64,000 nt of DNA from positions 52,473 through 116,472 of the forward strand of contig CAKJVC010000149.1 of assembly GCA_918026815.1 (NCBI GenBank). Reading direction: 5' to 3'. How positions within the stretch are numbered: position 1 is the first letter of the stretch; every line of letters begins with the position of its first letter. This document shows, in pieces, positions 1 through 11,475 of this stretch. The notes below the pieces were generated by a model, which did not search any database, was not told the origin of the DNA, and was given only the letters and a program-made list of their open reading frames with translations. The position numbers were made by a program, and so were the translations under genes. Origin of the DNA: Chalara sp. BL73. Lineage: Eukaryota > Ascomycota > Leotiomycetes > Helotiales.

Positions 1-1322
1 GATATTGGCCCTGAGGCTGGTTTTGGTAGTAGTCTGCTGCTGACATGGCGATGATTCTGTATAGCGACGATTAACTTCAATGAAGCTCAGAATTATGGTG
101 CGCGAGTACGTACAGGAGTGATGTCGTTGATTAAAGTGTTGACGGGCGCGCAAGAATTGTTGGGGGTACGAGGAAAAGTGAAAAGGCTACGACGGTTTAA
201 GAGATGCGAGACACTTCTTGTGCCAAGAAAGAGGAGAGGGGAGCAACCGAGCGAGCAGAAACCTTATATAAGTCAACGGGGACTTTGGGCCTCGACAAGC
301 CAGTAATGAGTCAGCACGACTCGTAGATTGAATAGTATGTGGAGCTAATACATGTAGTTGCTTAGCGTAGAAGCATGATGTACCATCTCAAGGATGCAAT
401 CATCACTAAGGAGACAGTTAGGCGCGGGTGGACCTGGGACCGCAACCAAGTGTGGCGTTTTTGCATAGCCTTTTGGGTCCAGCTTGCGTGTTCGCCGCTC
501 TGCGATCTCCATTTTCAGCTGTGAGAGCTCGTTTTTCTAGAGATCACACACCTCAGCCACTTTCTACATGGCGCACGAACCACAAAGTGGTTGTCCGGGT
601 TTCAAACTTGAGACAGCCTGAACGGCGTCGCCGTTTGCTCGGTTTATAATTCACAGATCTTCAAAGGCTTGGCATGCTGTCATGAAGCTTGTTTCCACCT
701 ACATGGGTAATAGGGCTTAGGTTACAAAGAACTATCCAGCAGTTCATCTAAGGGCATGGTGCGTTATGAGGCAGTCATTCCTATAACTTGTGGGACGGCA
801 TACATATCATTCAAGTATTCGGAGCCCTTTTCATCCACCATTACTTCTTGAGCCTCCTCAAGGTCTTGTCCTGCGTGCCGTGATCCGATGTATTTTGGGA
901 ACACAGGGCAGAGCAAAGCTCCCAATTAGAAGCGTCTGGAATTCTAGCAAATCTGGGCGCCAAGATGGAGGGGTATCGGTTCACGTGATGTTAAAAAAAA
1001 TGACGCCTTCTGGATATCAAAATTATTGATCGCGAACTCAACACTCTCTAACACCAACCATCAACCACCCTTGCTACTACCCTTTGTAAAAGAAACTAAT
1101 ATTTTATGAAGATTTTCCAATAGTTTCTTTGTGATTCTTAGCAACAATCTCTGACAGCGATCCAATGGTGCCAGCAGCCTCCTGATCCTACTCTTCTATC
1201 CCCGCAATCGGACACAATAAGTAATCGATAGTGGCATATCTGCGACTCCTTACATATTACCTCACGACAAATCCTCACAGCTTGTACGCTCTTGTTTGCC
1301 TTCAAAACATACGTCGGACAAG
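1..1322. other. intergenic, upstream of glutaredoxin gene
   Basis: No open frame here looks like a real gene: the frames are short, mostly lack an ATG, and have no recognisable motifs. The last 300 bases are the likely promoter and leader of the glutaredoxin gene. A CACGTG palindrome lies near 982 and a run of A residues near 991. I see nothing else. Confidence 0.5.
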
Positions 1323-2265
1323 ATGTCGACCCTCCAGGAAATTACCACCGAAGGGGAGTGGGATGCTCATACCGCGTCGCTTCCAGCAAGCACCCTTCAG
1401 ATCATCTACTTTCATGCGCCATGGGCTGCTCGTATGTTCTCCTCTCTATTAACAGTACAACGAACCGTTATGCCCATTTGTATTTTATTCTAATTCCAGC
1501 TAGCCTGCAAAAATATGACAACTGTCCTCCAAACCCTCGCCTCCTCATATTCCATCACAAGTCCCCTATCTACCTCCTGGGTGTCTATGAACGCGGAAGA
1601 AGTTATCGACGTTAGCGACAAATTTGATGTCACAGCAGTCCCATATCTCGTCCTGACACGGAACCAACAAGTACTTGAGAAAGTTAGCGGAAGTGATGCA
1701 ACCAAGGTACGCGCCGCAATCGAGAAACACGCCAAAACCCCCACCTCTTCTGCCACAAGCAACGGAGTCAATACGGGCACTACGATTGATGCTCCTGCAA
1801 AAAACCTCGGCGAGTATGCGCCAACAGCCTCAGGTCCTGTCACAGCCCCAGAACTCACATCAAGCGCAATCAAGGAAGACAAGGAAGATCTGCAGGAACG
1901 TTTGCAGAAGTTGGTTAAGGCCGCGCCGGTTATGCTATTCATGAAGGGAACTCCGAGTGCACCACAATGCGGTTTTTCCAGACAAACGGTCGCGCTCCTG
2001 CGAGAGAAGTCTGTCAAATATGGATTCTTCAACATTTTGGCAGACGATGAGGTTCGGCAGGGTCTTAAGGAATTTGCAGATTGGCCAACTTACCCTCAAT
2101 TGTGGGTTGAAGGTGAACTTGTCGGTGGCCTGGATATTGTGAGTTGAATTTGCATGATGATTCGTTCTAACATGAAGCTAATTATATTGACAGGTCAAGG
2201 AAGAGTTAAGCAATGATCCTGATTTCCTAGGTGCATACAGTGTAGCAAAGACTGCTACTACTTAA
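1323..2265 (+). CDS. GRX4: monothiol glutaredoxin, Grx3/4 type (thioredoxin + CGFS glutaredoxin)
   Basis: Three exons (1323-1431, 1504-2138, 2194-2265) give 271 residues, a normal length for Grx3/Grx4. The N-terminal thioredoxin-like domain has WAAPC at residues 34-38; the second cysteine of the usual CxxC is absent (CKNM), as in the family. A low-complexity linker follows, then the glutaredoxin domain with the monothiol motif CGFS at 192-195, preceded by MKGTP. The protein ends soon after the VKEELSNDP helix. Proteins of this family bind a bridging 2Fe-2S cluster with glutathione in cytosol and nucleus, deliver iron-sulfur clusters, and signal iron status to regulators such as Aft1, Php4 or HapX. 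Intron 1 falls inside the thioredoxin active-site motif; the acceptor at 1503 was chosen because it restores WAAPC in frame. No neighbour looks related. Confidence 0.93.
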
Positions 2266-2645
2266 TGAGAGACAAACCGTAGTAAAATCTTACCTAAGCG
2301 ATGAATCTAGCTGCTAGAGGTCACCCTAGCTTATGAGTTGATACAAGTGCTTTGCTAGAGAGTGAAAAGATATATATCGGGTTTCTCAAGTGACAAATAC
2401 ATGCCCGCTGTTAGATTGATATTCTCTAAGAGTAATGTCAGAACACCATGGTCGACCCAAGGCGAACAAAGGCTCAGCTTTCCGAGGTCAAGGAGTCGAG
2501 GAGAGGTGTCATTTATAACTATGGTGATAGACACAAGTATTATTTTTATTTTTATTTTTTACCAGAAATAGAATTTGAATTTCAGAACTCGTGGCCTTGT
2601 TCATCAATTTTGTTGTCGCGCCTTCCAAGCCGCTCTTCTTTTGGA

Positions 2646-2873
2646 TTACGCTGGCGTATTTCTCCAAAAGTTGGGTATTAAATGGTTTTCTACCAGCTTT
2701 TCTATAAGCGCTTGAAGAACTGTAAGGTTCATTCATTTACATCAACGGGGATAGCATTTGATGTTCCAGATATGTTTGTCCTTCTTACCCTCCTTGCCCA
2801 CTAACATTTGAGTCATATTCCTCGCTTTATTCAAAGACGTATCCTGTCTTCATGATCAATGAACACCCTGTAG
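2646..2873 (-). other. possible 3' exons of a small or decayed gene
   Basis: On the minus strand two short open stretches join through a plausible intron: donor GTAAGA at the end of a KEG-coding segment and acceptor TTACAG. The joined reading continues VLQALIEKLVENH and ends NTPA with TAA at 2646-2648. An acceptor-like GAAGACAG precedes the upstream piece. I do not recognise the product and cannot find a convincing start; a 90-codon open frame further upstream (2923-3168) may or may not belong. A competing frame across the same bases is also open for 75 codons. This may be a small unannotated gene, a relic, or chance. Confidence 0.18.
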
Positions 2874-3539
2874 ATATTAGGTATATTTCAAAAATAAGTC
2901 CTTGATCGGGACGTTCCTGATTTCAGTAGAGCACTATACAGGTTCCGGAACGATTAAGTGGCGACTTGCGAACTTGGAAGCGGCCCTTTCCAAGCCTCGA
3001 AGCCGTGCCATTATATGTTTCTCTAGAGCAGTACTTGAGAAGCAAGTACCAGCCAGATTGAGGCATCATTCGGCGAGAGCTAGATATAAAGCTTAGACCG
3101 CCAAATCTGTACTTAATCATTGCTTTCTCACACTGATCGTCACGCAGATGTGCACTGTCATAACCCATCTTGCTGTTGTATGATATATAGCAGCTATCAA
3201 TTAGTATTCTGTAGTACGTGGTTGGTAGATCTATGTTTGACTATGGAAATTAGATATACTCGATTTTTTACAAAGGACTGTATGTCCTTTACGTAGGCGA
3301 AACGGCCGATGTTGCTGTCTACTCTAATATCCATATAAACTACGATCTTGCTACTGTATAGGATGTTCTGTTGGTGTACCTATTTTTGTTGTTAAATATT
3401 TAGCGTCACATGTGTGTTCTATGTTCTGAGAACTGCTTGGGAGTCAAATTGATGCTTTGTGAGCTTCGTTCAATATAGATACCCTTCTACACTAGTAATG
3501 GATGTTGTAAGCTAGCGACGTATCTTCATCTCCGAGGGC

Positions 3540-3701
3540 ATGAAAAATTTCTCCATTGCACATGCAGTTCCCTTGCTTGTTATAAGCTCTGCTTTTATAC
3601 TTGGACTCCTGGGCTACCTTCTATACAATTTGGTGAAGGCTCAGACATCATTGTATGTTTGTGAAGTATGGTACTATGATCGCTCACCTGAAAGGACCTG
3701 A
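3540..3701 (+). CDS. short ORF with one predicted membrane helix, 53 aa
   Basis: An ATG-started frame of 53 codons that reads MKNFSIAHAVPLLVIS and continues hydrophobic to about residue 30 (FILGLLGYLLYNLV), followed by a polar tail ending DRSPERT. The composition is that of a single-pass membrane microprotein or a signal peptide with a short tail. It is isolated in AT-rich DNA with no supporting neighbours, so it could be a chance ORF or the first exon of something larger. Confidence 0.15.
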   Translation: MKNFSIAHAVPLLVISSAFILGLLGYLLYNLVKAQTSLYVCEVWYYDRSPERT

Positions 3702-4760
3702 CTTTTTATGACCATAACAAATTTCATACATTTCTTAATTATCAAGGGGGGGTTCCTTCCCCTACGCCAAGTTCTCCTCACACATCGATAGAAGAGCTAA
3801 GGCGCCACGTGATTCACCTGGCTCATAGCTACGATCCATAGCAGACCCTCTCAAATATTCCTAATGCTTTGCCGGTATATCTTAGATATGCGAAATTCTA
3901 AGTACCATAGCTTAGGAAGTATGACTTATTGCAATTTTGTTGCTGGATGTCAGCTTGCCGCTACTTCCCGGCTGAGAAACAAAAGGCAAATCTTAGCACA
4001 ACCGCCAACACTTAACCCTCTTACCACAATCGATATTTTAACGTTGAACATTGTTTTAATAAAGCGAAAAGCAAAGCCTCTTTTGTAAAAAGTCTACGGA
4101 AATGTCTTACAATTAGTAAACATTGACAAGCATACAAAGTAAAAAGGCAATAACCGTGTCAAAAAACCAACCTTCTATTTCCCAGCCGGAGCGCCACTGT
4201 CTCAACAAATTAGACTATTCATGGAACCTGGCGCTATTAGGTCCTTTAACTAACGCTTGAAAAGCCAGATATGCCCCTGCAATATCTCTGAGCCCATGGA
4301 CCTATCTGTTTTGAGCTTCCCGTCTTCGGAGTCTTCATCAGGATATGTGCCTACTCAATAGTTCTATTTTGGGAATCCGAGGGTAGTGACAAGTGGTCAT
4401 GATCTGAATAGGCCATCTTCCGTGTGCCTACAAACAATAATTGGAGGCATGTTAACGCGGATCGCTCTGGTGAGCAAGTTATATATAGTTAAAGTAGGCA
4501 TCAAAACGGATTATAACGACTTGAGCAATTTTGAAACAAGATCGTCGCTGTTCAAGTGTATCAATTCCTAACCAAGTATTATTCCCCTTGCTTTAGGACA
4601 ATACAAAATGCTGGTGAGTCTTGCCAACGAAGTTCACACTGTAGTAGGCTGATAACTCCAAGACCTACAATCCCTAAATAAAATATATATCCGAACTTGA
4701 CTTATACCTCAGCTACAACCTTCTGAATTACATATTAGATACTGTCTACCTATGTTGTCT

Positions 4761-6173
4761 TCATGGATAAACAGGTGGATAAGCACTATCCGGAATCTCC
4801 AGCACGTCATGATAATACGTCTTATTCTGCTGCCCCTTCCACTGATTCACAATCGCCGGCAACACAGTTCGTCCATTATGCACGACGCATGTATCAGGTA
4901 CCGGCTGCGCAGACCATTTCTTCGTGTTGAAGATCCCAGGATAACTCGAGTTATAATACCTTTGCGCGAGTGGCGGACTCGCGCTCCAATTTCTAAGGAT
5001 GTCTCCGGTTTTGGCAGCGACGTATGAGAAGACGTTGGCGCCGACGTCCCAGCGGCCGAGCGTGTGGAGGTCCCAGTTCGCGGTCACAGTCGAGATCTCG
5101 GAATAGTGGTTGTAGTAGTGTGAGTCGGTGGTCCCAATGAGGTTCGTCGGGATTGAGTCGCCAAGGAGGATGCTGAAGACGCGGTTTTGGATGGCGTAGG
5201 TTTCATTCTCATCAAAAGTTATGAGAACGAGGGTGTTATTCATAAAGTTCCTGTCAGTAAGAAGTGGGTTGAGGAAGTTGTAGAGCCATTGACCTGCCAC
5301 GGTTATGCTTGAGTCGTGACCATCGCTTGTCATGTTGGGTGCTGTTGTGATATTAGTCAAGCGAGCCAATATTTGCGTTTCATGAAGAATGTACTTATGA
5401 AAAGCCATTGAGGTAGCGCTGCTGCCTTGAGATCTTCGAAAAACAGAGTAGTATTCTTAATCTTGGAGAGGCGGTCGGCTCTATTGACTACGGAGTTGTA
5501 CAGAATCTCGGGGCTGAGTTAAGGTGTTAGCGACTACGAGGCATTATACTGGAAAGATATACTTGTGTTTGCGGACATATGCATTGGCTCCAGTCTGTTG
5601 ATTTACCCAAGCATTGCCCTGATAGCCTGTGTATGGCATATCTTCCTGGTAAAGTGCCCAACTAATTTGTTTGTCTTCAAGTAAGTCAACCACAGAGGAG
5701 ACGTTCTCGGGAACTTGGGTGAAGGGATCGCCATTAAGACCGAAGTAGTCGCTGTCACCTTGTCAGATATTTTGTAGATATTCCGCGACGAGATATATAC
5801 CCTCCTACGGCAGCCATGTAATTAGGCTCACTCGGGTGGGTTACAGCAATTTTGTTGCTCAATATTATCCCCTTTTCTGCGAAATACTTGAAATTGGCTG
5901 TTCCGCGGTCAGCCGATTTTCTTTCAAGAGACAAGAGAAGCAACGTACGATCACCTTCCGCCATCTCAAAGTTAGTATTCTCGAACCATATCGAGACGTA
6001 CCGATCAAATGCTTTGCCTCTGACAATGGAGGCTGTTGCACACTGTACCAGGCCTTGAAACAAGCATGATTAGTTTTCATGATCATTTGTCACTTGAACT
6101 TGCCTTGCCCAGCAATTGGGAAACATAATTATAGAAACCTACCAGCAAAGGCTACAATTTTATGAATGTACAT
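4761..6173 (-). CDS. acid phosphatase, phosphoesterase family (PF04185)
   Basis: Six exons on the minus strand: 5949-6032 and 6143-6173 (5' end), then 5801-5897, 5563-5751, 5395-5513 and 4761-5341. They give 366 residues with consistent phase. Introns 2-5 are 49-53 bases long. The protein matches fungal phosphate-repressible acid phosphatases: GKAFDRYVSIWFENT near the N-terminus, THPSEPNY, GGDYFG, SDGHDSS, TFDENET and NHYSEIST. Family members are secreted or wall-bound and release phosphate from organic esters. The 10-codon first exon (MYIHKIVAFA) is my inference: it has a good donor, a branch-like ACTAATC and the right phase, but it gives only a very short leader. The usual longer N-terminal signal region is not visible, so secretion is uncertain and the 5' end may be wrong or eroded. 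The gene is divergent from the multicopper oxidase gene, about 1 kb away. Confidence 0.82.
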
Positions 6174-7168
6174 CCTTGAGAAGAGCAATAGTCTGACTGC
6201 AAAAGGATAATGTATTTGGATAGTGTGAGACAGTTCAGAGAAGTACTGAATCCGAGGTGCCAGAATGCTCAACGCAATATCGAGTACGGCAAAATCCCTC
6301 CGTATAGTTTGTCTATCCTCTTGTCGGCACTTCCTGAGATGAATAGGCACTAATGTAGTCTCGACCTGCTGCAAGTCTGTCTTCTGGGTGAATAGGGGGA
6401 GATAAAGAGAGCTTAAGAACAGGAAGAAAATAGCGTCATCATAAACACGACAACTTCAGAACATCCCACGAGCAGGGAAGAGATTTAATACTGGATAACA
6501 GGCTATGAAGAAGCATAGGTCTTCTCCTTTAGACCTCCATCTGGGTCCAGGGCATCTCCTAGACACACGCTCCCTCACACGATGCGGCAGTTCGTGGGTC
6601 ATCAGGCATTGCCACTCAGGGCACAGTGTATTGGCGTGGTAGGCAGGTGTGTTCAATAGGAAGAGAATGATTGGCAATTCATTGTCGAGCAGGCTCAAAT
6701 GCACCATGCGGTACACTGGAGGGATCTCTTACATGGGTACAATGGGCACAACAAGCTCTTCCACCGTTGATACTAACATCAGACTAAGGCCTAAATAGGT
6801 AGGTCACTGTGCCAAGGTTGGAGTGCCCGTTCGAGCCGCTGATGGGGGTTATCCTCGTCATCTCCAAATTACTTTGCACCCGTGGGGAGGCAGCATCGTG
6901 TCATTGGAAGGCTTGGCTGATCAGCTTCAGGGGTCGTAGACTGGACCATCACATCTTTGATCACTTTCTCATTTCACTATTCGCAGGACTTTGGCTATTC
7001 CTCGGATTGCGAATGAAAGCCTGGTACTGGCCGTCTTCCAACTTTAGAGGGCTATTTCATTTTGGCTAGCTGGATACTATCACTGACAGCTTATCTATAC
7101 TGCATGGACATGTAAAGTCGCGCCTGAAAGAAGTTCATCTAAGAGCACGGGGTGGCGACACTGTCGCG
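6174..7168. promoter_or_regulatory. divergent intergenic region, acid phosphatase / multicopper oxidase
   Basis: About 1 kb between two divergently transcribed genes, so it should hold both promoters. I could not identify specific operator motifs. The open frames at 6456-6716 (-) and 6809-7069 (+) show no family features and are likely chance. Confidence 0.4.
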
Positions 7169-9414
7169 ATGCCTGTGCACACCACCGACCGCGCATCTTC
7201 GCAGCGCGATAGTATCGAGAGTCTAGATAATCTTGAGATGCATGATCGTGGAGATGGAGGATCCGCGGAACGACTTCTGCCAGATGGCGATGGCTTAGGT
7301 GTAACAGGAGGGCAAAAGCGCAAAAGTATATCGCGTGTGTAAGTACTTACTTGAAATGACTGCGATGTCTGAAACTAGGCCTAATTGCCAGAGACATGTC
7401 TTGTACATGCATGTTATTCCCCGCCAGCTGAAACTTTCCATCGCTAACTTGAACTTTCTGCAGTAAATTAGGATGTGCCATTGTTGGACTTATGGTTGCC
7501 GCCATGGCAATCTCTGTTGCGGTGACTTTGATCATTGGAAATTTGCTCGTCAAAGAATTCAACAAAATTGAGGATAAGGCTTTCGGGGACTTCCGCAGAC
7601 CAGCAAAAGACTATATTCTGGATCCCGCTTGGGACTTTGACGCTCCTCGCCAAATAAGGACATATAAATGGACTATAGTTGATATTGAAGGAAATCCTGA
7701 TGGAGTCTTTCGCCCACTGCTCACAATAAATGGCCAATTTCCGGGACCGTTGATTGAATGCAATGAGGGTGATACTTTGTCTATTGAAGTGGACAATCAA
7801 AGTGTTAACTCGACTGCGCTGCACTTCCATGGCATCTTCCAAAATGGTACGAACTTTATGGACGGCACTCCGGGACTTACCCAATGCCCAATTGCTCCTG
7901 GTCGCACATTTCGGTATGAGTTTACAATCTCTGGGCAGTCAGGGACATATTACTATCATGGACATATGGCTCTACAAGCGTCTGACGGTCTGTTTGGCCC
8001 ACTTATCGTGCATTCCAGGGATGAAAGAATGTTACAGAAGGTTCCTTACTCATCTGACCGAGTCTTGATGGTCCAAGACTATTACCATGATCCTAGTAGC
8101 GTGCCCCTTCTGACTTCTCTTGAGTCGGGCAACGAAGGCGCTCCAATTCCAGATGGGGCATTGATTAATGGGCTGAACCAAAGGGACTGCTCTGCACTTC
8201 CTCATCGAAAGTGTGATAATTTTACAGCTACGTTACCATCTTTCAACTTAGCCGCTGATGCTACTCATCGTCTACGATTGATTAATGTTGGGGCGCTGGC
8301 AGCTTTCCAGGTGTCTGTGGATGAACACGAATTTTCTATAACCGAAGTAGATGGGACAGACATTTTCCCTGTAAAGGAAACAAGTCTCCTAATCAATGCT
8401 GCTCAACGATACAGTTTAGTGATACGGGCTGACCAGACTACTGCTAAATCTTTCTGGCTTCGCGCGAGGATGATGTCACATTGCTGGAATGAGCCCGACA
8501 TCCCTGGTGATGGGGCCAATGAAGTGAAGGCTGTAGTTCATTATTCTCCCGACTTTGAGTCTATTTCTGAGATAATGGCTCACCCTTCAACTACAAACTC
8601 TGTTGAGCACGCGATACAATGCAAAGACATGAACACGACAGCATATATTCCAGTGGCTTACAGACCTGCTCCTCACGTAGCAGACCATAGCTACTACCTT
8701 CGCTCTAATATCGAGATCGGAGACTGGCGACTGGAAAGGGGATTTTTCAACACATCCACTTTTAGGCCTAATCTTCAGGAACCAACTCTTCATAGGACCA
8801 TAGAAGGACTGGCAAGTGGCAATGCATCATTCACTGCTTCAAGTTCCACGGACGGCGTGAATTCGGTAGCTTATGATCTTAAGAACAACTTTTTGATTCA
8901 GCACTCCGGAATCAAGGTTGTGGACTTGATCATACAAAACTTTGATGAAGGAAACCACCCAATGCATTTGCATGGCCATAAATTCTGGATCCTAGGACAA
9001 GGCCATGGGTATTTTCCTGGGTATGAGACGCTTGGTATGAAAGAGAATGGTCACGGTGTTCTCGAGAGCCACGAAGGTATGCTGGAACATCTGATGACAA
9101 GAGATGTCGCCTCCATAGAGGGGTATGGTTGGCTTGCACTGGTTAGCATGTTACCAAGATAGCTCATGAGAGTATTGCTGATTTGTTGACAGAGGTTTGT
9201 GGCAGATAATCCAGGTGTATGGGCTTTCCATTGTCATATGGCTTTTCATTCAGAAGCCGGCCTAGCGATGCAATTCCTGAGCCGTGTAGACGAGGTTGCC
9301 AAATGGAAAGTCCCAGAGGAAAGCGCACGCTTATGTCAGGTTAGTCTGGAAGAGTTGGAGAAGGGTAGTACCCCGAAGGATAGCCTGTGGTTTGGCTCAG
9401 GAATTGGACGGTGA
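7169..9414 (+). CDS. membrane-anchored multicopper oxidase (laccase/ascorbate-oxidase-like)
   Basis: Three exons (7169-7338, 7464-9141, 9193-9414) encode 689 residues. Residues 1-58 form a polar, charged tail; about 59-84 is a single hydrophobic helix (GLMVAAMAISVAVTLIIG); the rest is three cupredoxin domains. All four copper motifs are present: HFHG at 177-180, YHGH ending at 224, HPMHLHGH at 555-562 and HCHMAFH at 629-635. The type 1 cysteine is C630 and the axial position is Leu640. YHGH rather than YHSH at the second motif is the ascorbate-oxidase style. These enzymes oxidise phenols, ascorbate-like compounds or metals with reduction of oxygen to water. The topology suggests a type II membrane protein with the oxidase outside the cytosol, in place of a cleaved signal peptide. 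Substrate cannot be told. The acceptor at 9192 was chosen because it restores WLALRFVADNPG, the usual family sequence. Confidence 0.9.
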
Positions 9415-11475
9415 AAGCGAATCAACAAAATATACTATCAGGACAGCCGCTCCTCATGCCAATCTGTGCTACAAATAAGCATTGGGTAAGCCATTCTTGC
9501 AAAGTAAATCTTGGTTTCTTCCTAACATCAGACAAGGGCTCGGATCTGCGCAATGCTGCAATAACTTCTATTGCGGGGCAAAGTACGGTACGAAGATCAA
9601 TGGCGCTCGATCAATAAGGAAGCCGATTAAAACTTTGCAGGATCTTGAAAGGGATGGTGAAACATCCTCTCTTTAAGGAACGATTGTTGCCAAGAGGCGG
9701 AATCTTGCAGCAACAATATGCAGTCTTGCGTAAGATCTTATTAATGATAATATATGGGGATCGGGTGTCTGGTTGTATCTATAAACATAATAGATTAACA
9801 TAGCACTCCAAAGACATTCATACGAGGTTGAAGCAATTCGTCGGAGATAAGCGATCTTAAGTCCATCTTTATTTAAAGTATTTGGCGGTTCAGTTCTGGA
9901 ATAGAGGAAGAGAAGTTTCTACTGTGCTTGTTTCTCTCAATGATAATCGAATCTCGAGTAGAATGAGTCATTTACAGGTCCCAGCGTGAGCTAAGATGGA
10001 ATTGGTAAGCAGGAGTAGCAAGCTGCCATTCAGCGGTTGTGATTAGGCTAGGGGGCATTAAAAGAGGACGAGTCTCTTTGCTGCCTCAAATCATTGCCGG
10101 AAACCACACTCCCAGTTATATATAACGTGGCGACAATTTGCAATCAAACCGACTTCTCCGAAACCCCACGAACATTCTGTGGGCATTTTCTGCTTACGTG
10201 ACCCCCGTTATAACGGACCTACGGTGGTAGAGGCCGCCGATACTTTGGACTTTGGGCCTTGAAAGGGAGCAGCCAGTGACGTCCGTTAATCAACCCCGCC
10301 CACTACTCAGCCTTGTGAATGCAGGTCCACTATCTCGACCTCACTTTTCACACCGTCAACATCTCGTGGTGCATGTCGCATTCAATATTGGCCTCATTTG
10401 CGTCATTCCGAGGCCTTTGGAATACTGCGAGAATTCCGCGTTTACCGATCGAAAGATTCTCGGGCACGCCGTAACAAAGAAGCTTCAATTTGTAAGATAT
10501 TGGGCTCGACTAGATCAAATGCAACAGCGAAAGAATTGGCACTGACTTCCTTCCAGTTGCTTCAGGAACCCCCGGGCTTATCTCCTTACTGCTCCGTCCC
10601 ACACACTTCCATCTGCGGACCATTCTATAGCTTTGACTCGGCGAAGCCTGGTCGGCGCGTCTGCTACAGAACTTGCCAACAACAAGCAAAGTTAGTGGGC
10701 AGCACTTTGGTCGCCGAAGGTCCACTTGAGGCCAATCTGCAATATCGCCTTGCATTGACGTAGACTGCACGTTGCTTTGCGACATCATTCTAGCGGTTCT
10801 GCCTCTCGATTCCGCCACATTTTGGAACAGTCGCAGGTTTTGGTCCAGCCGAGATTTAGAAGATCATCCGTACGCTGGGGTAACGGCTAGCGCAACCATT
10901 TCATTCAAGGAGGGAAGGTAGGCACATCATTGAGTAAGCCAGTAAGCGGCTGGGTATCGCATAAAGCCGCAATATTGCACTGGCAGTATTCTATGCTGGT
11001 ATATGAGAGTTCCTTAGCGCCCAGCGCAATTGACCCAAGATCTTAAGGGGTTGGCATTGCGAAGGACTACGCCAGGAGTGATCTAGTTGAGAACTCAATC
11101 GCAAGTCCGACAGAAGGGAGGCAGCCTATATACGCGGTCAAGACGGTTAACATCGAGATCTGTGTATGGACATAAGGCCTGCTGTCAGCTGCATCTACAA
11201 CCCTATCTCCACCAGTTACCCTCAAAAGACCCTGTGTCTGATCTAGCCGACTGCGGTTTGGAATTGGAGAACAGGTTGACCGCCACCCAGAAGACGAATC
11301 TTATTGGACACATCGCTGTCAAGGTCAGATTAGACCCGCGTAACAACTGTGAGCACTCGATAAAAGGCTTCTCTATTAGTGAGATACGGGTCAATTCCCA
11401 CTTTACTGAGTGATTATACTATCAACCTCTTTTACGTTGTGCTCTCCGCCCGCACTTAAGGAATTACTATTGATC
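9415..11475. other. intergenic, upstream of Zn2Cys6 regulator
   Basis: Two kilobases with no convincing gene. A cysteine-containing open stretch at about 9520-9675 (+) follows the oxidase stop and could be a relic, but no family is recognisable. Frames at 10398-10763 (+) and 10510-10818 (-) overlap each other on opposite strands and look like chance. The final part is the probable promoter of the transcription factor. Confidence 0.4.

Larger units (their letters stand above)
2266..4760. other. AT-rich intergenic region with possible relics
   Basis: A 2.5-kb stretch without a convincing gene. It contains an ATTTTT-type simple repeat at about 2538-2560, a possible minus-strand relic near 2646-2870 and a short membrane ORF at 3540-3701, both listed separately. 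The last 700 bases lie 3' of the acid phosphatase gene, which runs on the minus strand. Confidence 0.4.
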
